NCBI GenBank assembly: GCA_024278955.1
Contig: JAJRSE010000120.1
Span: 1 to 38,802, forward strand
Direction of reading: 5' to 3'
From: Planctomycetota bacterium
GTDB taxonomy: Bacteria > Planctomycetota > Planctomycetia > Pirellulales > Lacipirellulaceae
Length of the DNA: 38,802 nucleotides
Shown in pieces: positions 1 through 8,279 of the stretch (position 1 is its first letter; each line of letters begins with the position of its first letter). Position numbers and translations under genes: made by a program. The notes beneath the pieces were generated by a model that did no database searches, was not told where the DNA came from, and saw nothing but the letters and a program-made list of their open reading frames with translations.

Positions 1-352
1 GCGGGCCAAAGTCCTTGGCGAGTGATTTTCCGTAGATTTTCCGGATAGCCCGGCAGATTTCGACCGCATGGCCATGCTCTCGGGTCTGCTTCCCGTTCTT
101 GCGATAGTAGCCTTTGGCATGGGCCAGATAGGCTGCCATCACCTCAGAAACTGTGATTTCGTCCTGAGAGCTCTGGGGGCTGACACCGTCACGCTGCAGA
201 TATTCAGCTACGAGACGCCGGTACTGCTGCTTGCTGGCTGCGGAGCCGTATTTGCCAAGATAGATGTCCCGCCCGGCAATCGTGACTACAGCCAGCCCTT
301 TTGCCTTGTGACGGCGGTATTTGGGTGCGCGCAAAGAAATAGCGTTCGACAT
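1..352 (-). CDS. Tyrosine-recombinase integrase, N-terminal part (cut by window edge)
   Basis: Reading the minus strand from an ATG at 352 gives 117 codons open to the window edge, beginning MSNAISLRAPKYRRHKAKG. An arm-type DNA-binding segment follows (VVTIAGRDIYLGKYGS), then the start of a SAM-like core-binding region (TVSEVMAAYLAHAKGYYRK and KIYGKSLAKDFGP). This pattern is familiar from planctomycete phage-type integrases. The catalytic R-H-R-Y domain would lie to the left and is not visible. The start is supported by a GAGAGGAG Shine-Dalgarno just upstream. The gene points away from the tRNA at 472-545, whose 3' end is 119 bases from the start codon, as expected for an element integrated at a tRNA gene. 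Identification as an integrase is fairly secure; whether it is intact cannot be judged. Confidence 0.85.
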   Translation of the reverse strand, partial: MSNAISLRAPKYRRHKAKGLAVVTIAGRDIYLGKYGSAASKQQYRRLVAEYLQRDGVSPQSSQDEITVSEVMAAYLAHAKGYYRKNGKQTREHGHAVEICRAIRKIYGKSLAKDFGP

Positions 353-377
353 TGTGCTCCTCTCAATCAATTGGAAT

Positions 378-392
378 CCTGTACCGTACAGG
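378..392. promoter_or_regulatory. Palindrome upstream of the integrase, possible operator
   Basis: CCTGTACCGTACAGG is a perfect 7-bp inverted repeat around one central base, 26 bases upstream of the integrase start. A symmetrical site here could bind a repressor or the recombinase itself. Only the symmetry and position support this. Confidence 0.35.
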
Positions 393-471
393 TTTTCCCG
401 TGATTTTGAGTCGCACTGTCAAACGCTGACAGGTAAACCTAACACTAGATCTCGACTGGACTTACAACAAG

Positions 472-545
<74 letters not shown>

Positions 546-1163
546 TCATATCGTTAATTCTACCATCCATCTGGATCGACGCAAGTGGCTTCTTTCAACC
601 GGCTTACGAAGTTACAAATCTCCCTCGAACTTCACTAAGCGGCTTCGCACGGACACTCAAAGGGGAATTTAGTGCTTTGTCATTATCAAAAATTCGGGTG
701 GGAGATGTCAGAACGACTTCTTCCGTAATGGCCTCTCGCATTTCCCACCCGAAAATTAGCATTTGGCAAAGCTCTAACTCTTACAAAGCCCCTAACCCAA
801 AATGTCTTGTATCAAATCTCCTGAAATAACAAACATTCTATTTTGAATAGAAACCTTGCTCCGACCTCTCGATAAATCAAGCGTTCTTGCTGCCATATCA
901 CGCCGATGTACTCTTAGAGTGGGTCTCTGAAAGCCAATTTCCAGGGACTTTTCGGACTTCCCTCAATGCCGTAAACACCTGGCAAGTACCCGCCTTTGCT
1001 TGCTCGCAAGCAAGAAGACCGATAAAATAACAGCTAGCGACTATCCAGCGATGACCCAGTATGGCGAAAAGCGACGGGTAGTTTGCCGCGTGGACGATAC
1101 GCTGGGGGATGCATTTGCGTCCGCCAACGGGTTCCTCCCGCTCGGAACGGAGTAAAAGTAAGC
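546..1163. other. Intergenic spacer
   Basis: This 618-base stretch has no convincing gene; the open frames across it are short, with unremarkable composition. It contains the large imperfect hairpin at 667-779 (listed separately) and a perfect 8-bp palindrome at 996-1013 (TTGCTTGC, loop TC, GCAAGCAA). The palindrome lies about 150 bases before the start chosen for the next gene and could be an operator or a small stem-loop. No clear promoter was recognised. Confidence 0.6.
667..779. repeat. Long imperfect inverted repeat (hairpin)
   Basis: Arms 667-707 and 739-779 pair about one fixed centre. The inner 15 bp (693-707 with 739-753, core TTCGGGTGGGA / TCCCACCCGAA) has a single mismatch. An outer block GCTTTG/CAAAGC (674-679 with 767-772) and a TTAG/CTAA block further out fit the same register without gaps. 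The loop is about 31 nt. Constant register over 41 positions argues against chance. It could be a structured RNA, a MITE-like insertion or part of the neighbouring integrative element. Confidence 0.6.
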
Positions 1164-2777
1164 ATGTCTAGCCCAGATTCCCGCCTGAAGGTTGGCGATG
1201 GTTTCTCCGAAGTGCGCGCCGACCAGGTTGCGTACCCGCTAGATTTGCCTACTAGCCCAGCCCCGCCGCTTCCAGAGAATCAACTTACTAGCGGGAGCAC
1301 GCTAAACGCTCCACCTATCGTAGCAGTAGCAGCTCCAACTTCTTTGCCGGCACCGCAAGCCAAAGAAAACGACCCTCTTCCGCCTTTGGTTTCTTTTAGC
1401 GACATGCTTCTAGATGCGCCGCCCTGGTTGTTTAGCGCTGCGCTGCATATGACGGCAGTCATTGTGTTAGGGCTTCTTTTTATCGTCCCAGATCATGTCG
1501 AAGAGCTGCTTCTGCGTTTCGATGCACACGAGAGCCTGGCCGACGACTTTTCTGGCAGCGATCTTGACATGCCACTCGATCTAACCGAGCAAGAAATCGA
1601 TTCGGCATTAACACCGCAGATGCTACCTGAAATCGAAGACCCGCTGGTAACACCCCCAACCGCGATCGAATCTTTGCTTCCAAGCGAAAATATGCTCCCT
1701 GAAAGTGCGCCCATTCGCATGGCACTTTCTGGGAGAGAGAAAGGAATGAAGCAAGCCTTACTCAATGCCTATGGCGGAACGGGAGCAACGCAACAATCGG
1801 TTCTTGAGGCCTTGCGTTGGCTTACCCGTAATCAGGGCAAAGATGGCTTATGGAGTATGCGCGGGAAGTATGCCGACGGAGTCCACTCAGAAAATCAAGA
1901 AGTCGCGACCGGAATGGCCCTGCTGGCTTTTCAAGGAGCCGGCTACACGCCAGAGGGCGATCCCAAAGATCCTTTCACCAAAGTGGTTAGTCGCGCTTGG
2001 GCAAGCTTACTAAAAAAGCAGGACGAAAACGGCAACTTCTTTCATACCGGACGCCACCACGAACAACTTTACACCCACGCGATCTGTTCAATCGCGTTGT
2101 GCGAACTCTACGGCATGACACAGAACAGCAAGTATCGCGAGCAGGCCCAGCTTGCGATCGATTACAGCGTCAAAATCCAAAGCCCTGAAGGGGGCTGGAG
2201 GTATTCTCCTGCCGCAGGCAGCGACCTCTCAGTTACCGGCTGGTTTGTTATGGCACTTCAGAGTGCGAGAATGGCCGGTTTAGAAGTTCCCAGCCAGACG
2301 CTCGACAACATCAGTACCTATCTCGATACTGTCGCCCGAGAAAGTGGCAGCCAGTATGCTTACCAAGCAACCGAGGGCGCGAAGCGCAGCATGACGGCTG
2401 AAGGATTGCTCTGCAGACAGTACTTAGGCTGGTCGCACACCGATGGTCGTTTGCTACGCGGGGCCGATTATCTGCTAGAGAGTCTTCCCTGCTGGGACGG
2501 CAAGACTCGCAATGTCTACTCCTGGTACTATGCCACCCAAGTTTGTCACCACATGGAGGGGCGACATTGGCGCACTTGGAACCGCGTCATGCGAGAAGTC
2601 CTTCCTCGAAACCAAGTGAGCAAAGGACGCGAACGTGGCAGTTGGGATCCTAATGGCGACCGTTGGGGCAACTCGGGAGGCCGGTTGTTTGTCACCTGCC
2701 TGTCCACTTATATGCTAGAAGTCTACTACCGGCACCTACCGATCTATCGTGCTGAATTATTCGACGGAAGCCTCTAA
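1164..2777 (+). CDS. Membrane-anchored prenyltransferase/squalene-oxidase repeat protein
   Basis: This 537-residue protein has three parts. A proline-rich N-terminus is followed by one hydrophobic segment at about residues 88-108, and by an acidic low-complexity linker to about 190. A C-terminal alpha/alpha-toroid follows at about 205-530. The toroid shows repeated QS-x-GW-type units: VLEALRWLTRNQGKDGLW, KIQSPEGGWRYSP, TGWFVMALQSARMAG and RGSWDPNGDRWG. This resembles the prenyltransferase/squalene oxidase repeat family common in planctomycetes. No DxDD or DxD-rich cyclase motif was seen, so enzyme activity is doubtful and a binding or structural role is possible. I chose the ATG at 1164, preceded by GGAG at 1149-1152, over an in-frame TTG at 1083 because the extra 27 residues look non-coding. 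It appears to be transcribed alone. Confidence 0.75.
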   Translation: MSSPDSRLKVGDGFSEVRADQVAYPLDLPTSPAPPLPENQLTSGSTLNAPPIVAVAAPTSLPAPQAKENDPLPPLVSFSDMLLDAPPWLFSAALHMTAVIVLGLLFIVPDHVEELLLRFDAHESLADDFSGSDLDMPLDLTEQEIDSALTPQMLPEIEDPLVTPPTAIESLLPSENMLPESAPIRMALSGREKGMKQALLNAYGGTGATQQSVLEALRWLTRNQGKDGLWSMRGKYADGVHSENQEVATGMALLAFQGAGYTPEGDPKDPFTKVVSRAWASLLKKQDENGNFFHTGRHHEQLYTHAICSIALCELYGMTQNSKYREQAQLAIDYSVKIQSPEGGWRYSPAAGSDLSVTGWFVMALQSARMAGLEVPSQTLDNISTYLDTVARESGSQYAYQATEGAKRSMTAEGLLCRQYLGWSHTDGRLLRGADYLLESLPCWDGKTRNVYSWYYATQVCHHMEGRHWRTWNRVMREVLPRNQVSKGRERGSWDPNGDRWGNSGGRLFVTCLSTYMLEVYYRHLPIYRAELFDGSL

Positions 2778-2836
2778 AAAGGCGTTCCAATAGGTGCTTT
2801 CGCCGCCAAACCAAATAATTCATACTGTCGAGTGCT

Positions 2837-4051
2837 ATGAAACTACTCTCTGTACGACAAAAACTGGTTTCCCGTCCTTTGGCTGATGTGGCTGGCGAAG
2901 TCTGCCGTCAACTCGACTCGCTTCAGCTCGACGTCCCGCGGGGGCCGGTCGCGATTACGGTCGGTAGCCGCGGCATCTCCAACATTCCGCTGATTATCAA
3001 GGCCACCGGCAATTGGCTGCGCGAACACGGTGCCAAGCCGTTTATCGTTCCTTCGATGGGTTCGCACAACGGTGCGACGGCCGAAGGCCAAAAACAAATG
3101 GTCGAATCGCTTGGCATGAGCGAATCTGCCATGGGCATGCCCATTCGGAGCAGCATGGAGTGTGTCAAGTTGGCAACCGTCGCCACGGGCGACGTATGGA
3201 TGGATCGCCATTGCTACGAGTCCGAAGGGGTGCTGGTCGTAAATCGCGTGAAACTCCACACTTGTTTTTCTGGCCCGGTACAAAGTGGACTCACCAAAAT
3301 GATGGTTGTCGGGATGGGGAAGATTCGCTCGGCCCAGACTTTTCATTCGAGCCCGACGCTGCAGATGAAAAACATGCTACTCGAAATGGGGCAGGTACTC
3401 ATCGATTCAGGAAAGATTTTTGCTGGCCTTGCCCTTCTCGAAGATGGCTTCGACAAAACTGCCGAAATCCATGGCGTCTGCCCTTCAGAAATCCTTACTC
3501 GCGAGCCTCAATTGCTAGAACTCCATCGCGAGTACTTTCCGCGGCTTCCCGTCGATGAACTTAATGTTTTAATCGTCGATTCGATCGGCAAAACCTACAG
3601 TGGTACCGGCATGGATACCAATGTTATCGGCTACCGAGGTGTCAAAGGATTTGAAGACCTCGACCGCCCTAACATTCGCATCATTGCGGCACTCTCCTTA
3701 GTCGAAGCTTCTCAAGGCAACGCCATCGGGGTCGGGCTCGCCGATTTTATCACGCAACGGCTCCGCGACGCGATCGACGAAGGAAAAACTTTCCTCAATG
3801 TCTACACCACCGGCGACATGGAACGGGCAAAAATTCCTGCCACTTTGCCTGATGACCAAACGCTCCTCGAAAAAATCGAGGCTCGCTACGGTCAAAAGCG
3901 AATGATGGTAATCCCCAACACCCTGCACCTCGACCACCTCTACGTCAGCGAAGACCTGCGAGCAGAAGTTGAAGCCAACCCTCTTTGCGAAATCGACTCC
4001 GAGCCAGTGGAGCTCGCCTTCCAGAATGGCCAACACCAGCTGGTTTTCTAG
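2837..4051 (+). CDS. LarA-like (DUF2088) lactate-racemase-family protein
   Basis: The 404-residue product resembles the LarA superfamily of nickel-pincer-cofactor racemases and epimerases. An N-terminal block AITVGSRGISNIPLI leads to IVPSMGSHNGATAEG (His77), like the GTH motif of LarA. A second block NRVKLHTCFSGP (Lys139, His141) then GLTKMMVVGMGK (Lys154) corresponds to the His and cofactor-lysine region. A C-terminal GKTYSGTGMDTNVIGYR motif is shared by a branch of this superfamily that differs from classical lactate racemase. The substrate is probably a 2-hydroxy acid but cannot be read from sequence. No cofactor-synthesis genes (larB, larC, larE) lie nearby. No signal peptide is seen, so it should be cytoplasmic. 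It begins 59 bases after the previous stop and converges on the large minus-strand gene. Confidence 0.7.
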   Translation: MKLLSVRQKLVSRPLADVAGEVCRQLDSLQLDVPRGPVAITVGSRGISNIPLIIKATGNWLREHGAKPFIVPSMGSHNGATAEGQKQMVESLGMSESAMGMPIRSSMECVKLATVATGDVWMDRHCYESEGVLVVNRVKLHTCFSGPVQSGLTKMMVVGMGKIRSAQTFHSSPTLQMKNMLLEMGQVLIDSGKIFAGLALLEDGFDKTAEIHGVCPSEILTREPQLLELHREYFPRLPVDELNVLIVDSIGKTYSGTGMDTNVIGYRGVKGFEDLDRPNIRIIAALSLVEASQGNAIGVGLADFITQRLRDAIDEGKTFLNVYTTGDMERAKIPATLPDDQTLLEKIEARYGQKRMMVIPNTLHLDHLYVSEDLRAEVEANPLCEIDSEPVELAFQNGQHQLVF

Positions 4052-4156
4052 GCTTTGTCTCAAAAAACACGTTTCTCAGCGTTGTGGCCATTCGGCCGCG
4101 ATCTTCCTCGTTGCAAATTTTCGGTGTTTTTCGTGAACGGTCAAACCCGATTTTGA

Positions 4157-7100
4157 TCATTGCCGATCTTGAGAAGTTCTCGAATCCGATTCGCGAAACT
4201 CCGAGATAACGGCCTGAGGAACATAGGCGATCGAGGTTTGAATTGAATGATCGCACGAACATCCGGCGCTCGACTCAGGAGCTAACAGCAAGCCCCCCGA
4301 GGGAATCAGGCTGAGCCAGCAACCACTGCGAAGACCCAAAAATTCGGTTCGCTTTTTCGTGTGCAAGTCGTACATGCCGTGAAACTCAAATCGCCGAAAA
4401 AGCGTATGCCCCGAGGCCGACATGACTCCACAGCCATGCCAATCAAACTTGTCGACTTCAATGACCGTACCTGTCGAAAGATCGTAGGTATGCTTATTCA
4501 GATACAGCCGGTTATTGACCACGGTAGGGTGGTCCAACTTTCCGCTATGGTGTACTTTCTTCGCTTCGGCATGATGTTCCCAAAGGGGGATGCCGTCGGC
4601 TGCATAATAGACAAAGGTATGAAATTCTTGATTCTCATCCGTGCCGGTCATCACGAGCTTGCCCTCAGCGTAGCAAAGGTAGGTCATGTATTGACACTGG
4701 CTCAAATCAATCGGCTTCTCCCAACGCACTTTCCCTGTGCCCAGCTCTATCGCAACCAGGTACTGGTCTTGCAAAACTTCCGAAAAAAGCCGACTCGACT
4801 CGGCTTCTTTCGCAGCAGAGCTGCGGCTTTCGATAAACCACACCAGCTCTTCCGAGGCGGTGATTGTCGAGTTCATGATCACTCCTTGCGTATAACTCCA
4901 AATCAGCTCGCCAGAATGCCGATCCCGAGCAAAGAGATTCTTGCTCGTCACACGCGCCGTTGCCGAAGTCTTGAATTCCTCAAACCACTCTCCATCGTCT
5001 CCCATATACTGCGAGCCACGATGCACCGCCGAGCCGAGCACTAGGTCGCCAATCGCCGCAAGGTAACCCCAGTTGTAGATGTTTGTAGCGGCTGAGTCCT
5101 TCGTTGGCTCGGGTACCGCGAAATCAAACGCCCGACGACCGGTCCCCGCTTCAAGCCCGACGCACCGATTTTCCAATGCAAGGTAAAGAAAGTCCTCGGT
5201 CGCAACCATGTTTGAACCATCTCGCGGGATGTTCGTTCGCCGCATCATGGGAATCTGCTGAAACCACAAGATGGTGCCATTGTAGGCATCCATTCCAAAC
5301 AATGTGCGGTCGCCCTGAACAAAGAGCCTGCCGCCGGCCGAAACGGGAGACGGGTTGCGATTACCCCGGTCTGGCATTGGCCGCGCGCCGGGGCGTCCCC
5401 ACCAAAGCACCGACATGTCGCCACGGACCGCCGTATCGCGACTGCAAGAAGCATTGTCTGGCAAAGCATACTGGTGAGACCAGTCTCTCGCACCAGGCAA
5501 CCGGCCCCGGCAGTAGGTCCAGATTGGCGACTCTCCTTGAAGAGCATTCTCCCCGTCTAGCCACTTCGCCTTATCTTCAGACAGCTCAAAATCGCCACGC
5601 CATTGGTCAATCGACTTCGCATCGAGAGCGTTCTGTGTCATTGAACCTGCAAACCAAATCAGACCACCTGCCGGCCTTAGGCAGTAATAAACTTCTTGAA
5701 ACGAACGAGGCAGAACGCTTTCGTCCAGCGCTCGTTCCGAAGTAATAATGTTTGCAAAGTAAGGGGCAAAGCGAATCGTCTCAAGGCTTCCTTGGAGCAC
5801 GGCAATCCGATGGCCATAAAGGCCCGCTCGATCCATATTGTCACGTATCCGCTGCACATTCTCAGAATCGGCCTCTACTACAAGAATTTTGAGATTACTA
5901 CGAACAGCCAATTCATAGGCAAGACAGCCATCCGAAGCTCCTAACACAACCGCATAGCCACCCTGAGTTTCTGCCGCTTCGAGAATCGATTCTGCTGCTG
6001 CTCGAAAACGTTCGGTCCGCTCGTTTTTCGGAAAGGGCGATCCAGCCACGTCCAGCGCAAACGTCGGATAGCGAAGCATCGCATCGAACCGATACCAAGA
6101 AGTCCAAGCTGGCTGCCCCTTGTCATCAAGTCCACCCACCCGATAACGATACATCGTGTCACGTGCGAGAGCAGAAACCTCTGCCGAATGGTCTTCCAAA
6201 TAACGGTCGTCCTGAATGCTCTCAATTGGTCGATCCGGTTTTCCCCTAACTAACTCAACGAATTCAAGCCGCGTCGCTATGGGTCGATCGGTTTTCCAGG
6301 TAACGCGAATCGTATCTGGGCCAGAGTACGCAACAAAAGGGCCGGTCGCCCTGCCGGGGCCCTCCGATGCAATCGGTTTAATACGGGCATCGGCGCCGGC
6401 TGGCCGATCGGCCTGTTTGGCTTCAGCTAGCTCTTCTGTTGTGGGCGTCTCGGGTTGGAGCGACGGCAGGCTTCTCTTGTTCTCTTCCAGTCGATTGAGC
6501 GAGCCTGGGCGAGCAGAAAAAGCGTAAACGGCCCCCGAATCGGTACTAACAAGCAGGTAACCGTTCGCTACTGCTAGCCCATAAGCATTGCCATCGACTT
6601 GCCCTTGCCACAAAGTTTTGCCGTCGGCGGCGTTATAGGCCGCGACCTGCCCATTCCCTCCCGCAATAAGAGTTTCTCCTGAGAGAATTAGCGACTGGGG
6701 TAAATTACAGCGAACACGCCACAAGTAGCACTTTTCTATTTGCTGAAGAAGCTTGTCAATCTGGCCGCCCAACTTTAGCTGCTTCTCTTCGATTGCCTTA
6801 AGCTCGACGCTTATATCTCGCTGACCAGATATCTTCTCTAGAATCTTACGCTGCTTTTTATTGTTACTTCGTTCTTGCAACAAAGCACGGCGTTGGGAAG
6901 ACAATGCGTAGTAGGCATCTCGGTCAATCGCTGTCAGATGACTCTTGTCTTGAAGGTAGAAGGTGCTGCCGTCGACAATCATATGATGTCCGCGGAAAGT
7001 CGCTAGACGATCGCGACTCTTAGTCCCTAATGCGTGCAACTCACGACCATCGTTACCAGTCGTAGTAATCAACGTCTCCTCGGCAAGCAACGCATAGGTG

Positions 7101-7918
7101 CCGCCGGTCGTTGGAATCTGCACGAGACGCTTACCATCCGCCCGATTAAAAACAATGGGGCCCCCTCGCCCGGCAGTCACATAAAGTCGATCGGGAGAAG
7201 CGAGCAAATACCCCTGAGCGGGCAAATCCTTAATCGGAGTTTGCCAGCGAGGCTCTCCCGTATGGGCATCTAAGGCGCACAGATAAACAACCTCGCTAGG
7301 AAATACCCCTGCACACGCATAACACAAGTCGTCGACCACCACGACCGACGTGCGCACTGGCCAAAGCGATATCATACGCCCATTGCCCGCCACACGAAGA
7401 TCCTTCGGCGCAAGTCGCTTCTTCCAAAGCAAATCTCCATTCCTCGCATCAAGACAATAAACCTGCCCGTCGTCGGCGCCGAAATAGACCTTCCCTTGGG
7501 TCACCGTAGGCGTCAGACGAATTGGCGCTTCTGCAAAGAAAGTCCAAAGAGGTTTACCGGTTGCCAAATCAACGCAGTACAATTTGTCTTCAACACTGGA
7601 CGCATACCAAAGCCGATTTCCGACAACCACGACATGAAACGCTTTGTCGAAATCGACCCGATTCCGCATGTCATAGACTTTGTTCCAACCATCCCAAGTG
7701 GCCGGTTCGTCCCAGATAGGCAACGGGCGGACCTTCGATTTCCTGCTCCAAGATTCGACAAGCGGAAACGAAAGTTGCTCCTCTGTTTTCCCACTGCGTG
7801 ACTGATCGTGTGCAAACGTTGGCCAATCACCAGCAGCAACTCGCCTACCGCCTACGAGCACTACCAATCCTATAAAAAGTGGCAAAGCTCTTTGTATCGA
7901 GAATCGCTTGACATTCAC
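4157..7918 (-). CDS. Exported PQQ-type beta-propeller protein with embedded methyltransferase-like domain
   Basis: The 1253-residue protein starts with a signal peptide (about residues 1-29, ending VAAGDWPTF). A first propeller at about 30-470 contains PQQ-type strands such as KLYCVDLATGKPLW, QVYCLDARNGDLLWK and AAYNAADGKTLW. It is interrupted at about 338-398 by a charged coiled coil. A fibronectin-like segment of the kind seen before purple acid phosphatases follows at about 527-613. A Rossmann, class I methyltransferase-like domain covers about 640-765, with glycine-containing loop VVLGASDGCLAYELA and acidic strand LVVEADSENVQRIRDN. A second propeller occupies about 860-1230. Methyltransferase domains normally need cytoplasmic SAM, so its presence in an exported protein is odd; it may bind without catalysing. 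It is a single-gene unit, convergent with 2837-4051. Confidence 0.8.
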   Translation of the reverse strand: MNVKRFSIQRALPLFIGLVVLVGGRRVAAGDWPTFAHDQSRSGKTEEQLSFPLVESWSRKSKVRPLPIWDEPATWDGWNKVYDMRNRVDFDKAFHVVVVGNRLWYASSVEDKLYCVDLATGKPLWTFFAEAPIRLTPTVTQGKVYFGADDGQVYCLDARNGDLLWKKRLAPKDLRVAGNGRMISLWPVRTSVVVVDDLCYACAGVFPSEVVYLCALDAHTGEPRWQTPIKDLPAQGYLLASPDRLYVTAGRGGPIVFNRADGKRLVQIPTTGGTYALLAEETLITTTGNDGRELHALGTKSRDRLATFRGHHMIVDGSTFYLQDKSHLTAIDRDAYYALSSQRRALLQERSNNKKQRKILEKISGQRDISVELKAIEEKQLKLGGQIDKLLQQIEKCYLWRVRCNLPQSLILSGETLIAGGNGQVAAYNAADGKTLWQGQVDGNAYGLAVANGYLLVSTDSGAVYAFSARPGSLNRLEENKRSLPSLQPETPTTEELAEAKQADRPAGADARIKPIASEGPGRATGPFVAYSGPDTIRVTWKTDRPIATRLEFVELVRGKPDRPIESIQDDRYLEDHSAEVSALARDTMYRYRVGGLDDKGQPAWTSWYRFDAMLRYPTFALDVAGSPFPKNERTERFRAAAESILEAAETQGGYAVVLGASDGCLAYELAVRSNLKILVVEADSENVQRIRDNMDRAGLYGHRIAVLQGSLETIRFAPYFANIITSERALDESVLPRSFQEVYYCLRPAGGLIWFAGSMTQNALDAKSIDQWRGDFELSEDKAKWLDGENALQGESPIWTYCRGRLPGARDWSHQYALPDNASCSRDTAVRGDMSVLWWGRPGARPMPDRGNRNPSPVSAGGRLFVQGDRTLFGMDAYNGTILWFQQIPMMRRTNIPRDGSNMVATEDFLYLALENRCVGLEAGTGRRAFDFAVPEPTKDSAATNIYNWGYLAAIGDLVLGSAVHRGSQYMGDDGEWFEEFKTSATARVTSKNLFARDRHSGELIWSYTQGVIMNSTITASEELVWFIESRSSAAKEAESSRLFSEVLQDQYLVAIELGTGKVRWEKPIDLSQCQYMTYLCYAEGKLVMTGTDENQEFHTFVYYAADGIPLWEHHAEAKKVHHSGKLDHPTVVNNRLYLNKHTYDLSTGTVIEVDKFDWHGCGVMSASGHTLFRRFEFHGMYDLHTKKRTEFLGLRSGCWLSLIPSGGLLLAPESSAGCSCDHSIQTSIAYVPQAVISEFRESDSRTSQDRQ

Positions 7919-8279
7919 CTCAGATCTCCAACTCGCTTACGTTGCCGTTTCCACCTATCCTCTTACGGTGCTTGGGGTGGGCGCGTCCTTATCAATTCCA
8001 CTCCACGCATACAGGTTACTCGCAAACCACATAATACCACACGAGTGCTCGAGTTAGCAATTACTCATTCTCTACCCATGCTTCTTGTTCACATACAATG
8101 CACACGGAGTAATTTTCAGCAGAATTTTCTCGACCAGGACAGGCACGTTGAGATTTGTTAGCATAGATCGTCTTGGCTTTATCAAGAATGATGGTCGGAG
8201 AAACATTTTTCAATGTCCCCGCCTTCCCAGCATAAAGCCTTTTCGCTCTCCCGCCCAACTACCTACTGAGGCCATCCCC
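7919..8279. other. Divergent intergenic region before the ABC/MoaD operon
   Basis: This spacer should hold promoters for the minus-strand propeller gene and the plus-strand transporter operon. I looked for a convincing sigma70 box pair and for the molybdenum-cofactor riboswitch that precedes some bacterial molybdate genes, and recognised neither. An open frame extends upstream from the operon's first gene to 8085, but its composition (mixed charges, no signal peptide) looks non-coding. Confidence 0.5.

Noticed and set aside
2843..3346. 167-codon minus-strand frame opposite the LarA-like gene.
   Set aside because: It is explained by codon structure of the real gene; the translation is His/Arg-rich without motifs.
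5104..5745. 213-codon plus-strand frame inside the PQQ/methyltransferase gene.
   Set aside because: It is antisense to a gene with clear domains and has low-complexity Arg/Pro-rich composition.
7919..8279. Possible molybdenum-cofactor riboswitch before the transporter operon.
   Set aside because: No stem-loop pattern matching that riboswitch could be recognised.
8085..8279. Upstream extension of the operon's first gene to the ATG at 8085.
   Set aside because: It would bury the hydrophobic signal sequence 65 residues into the protein, while the TTG at 8280 has a Shine-Dalgarno at good distance.
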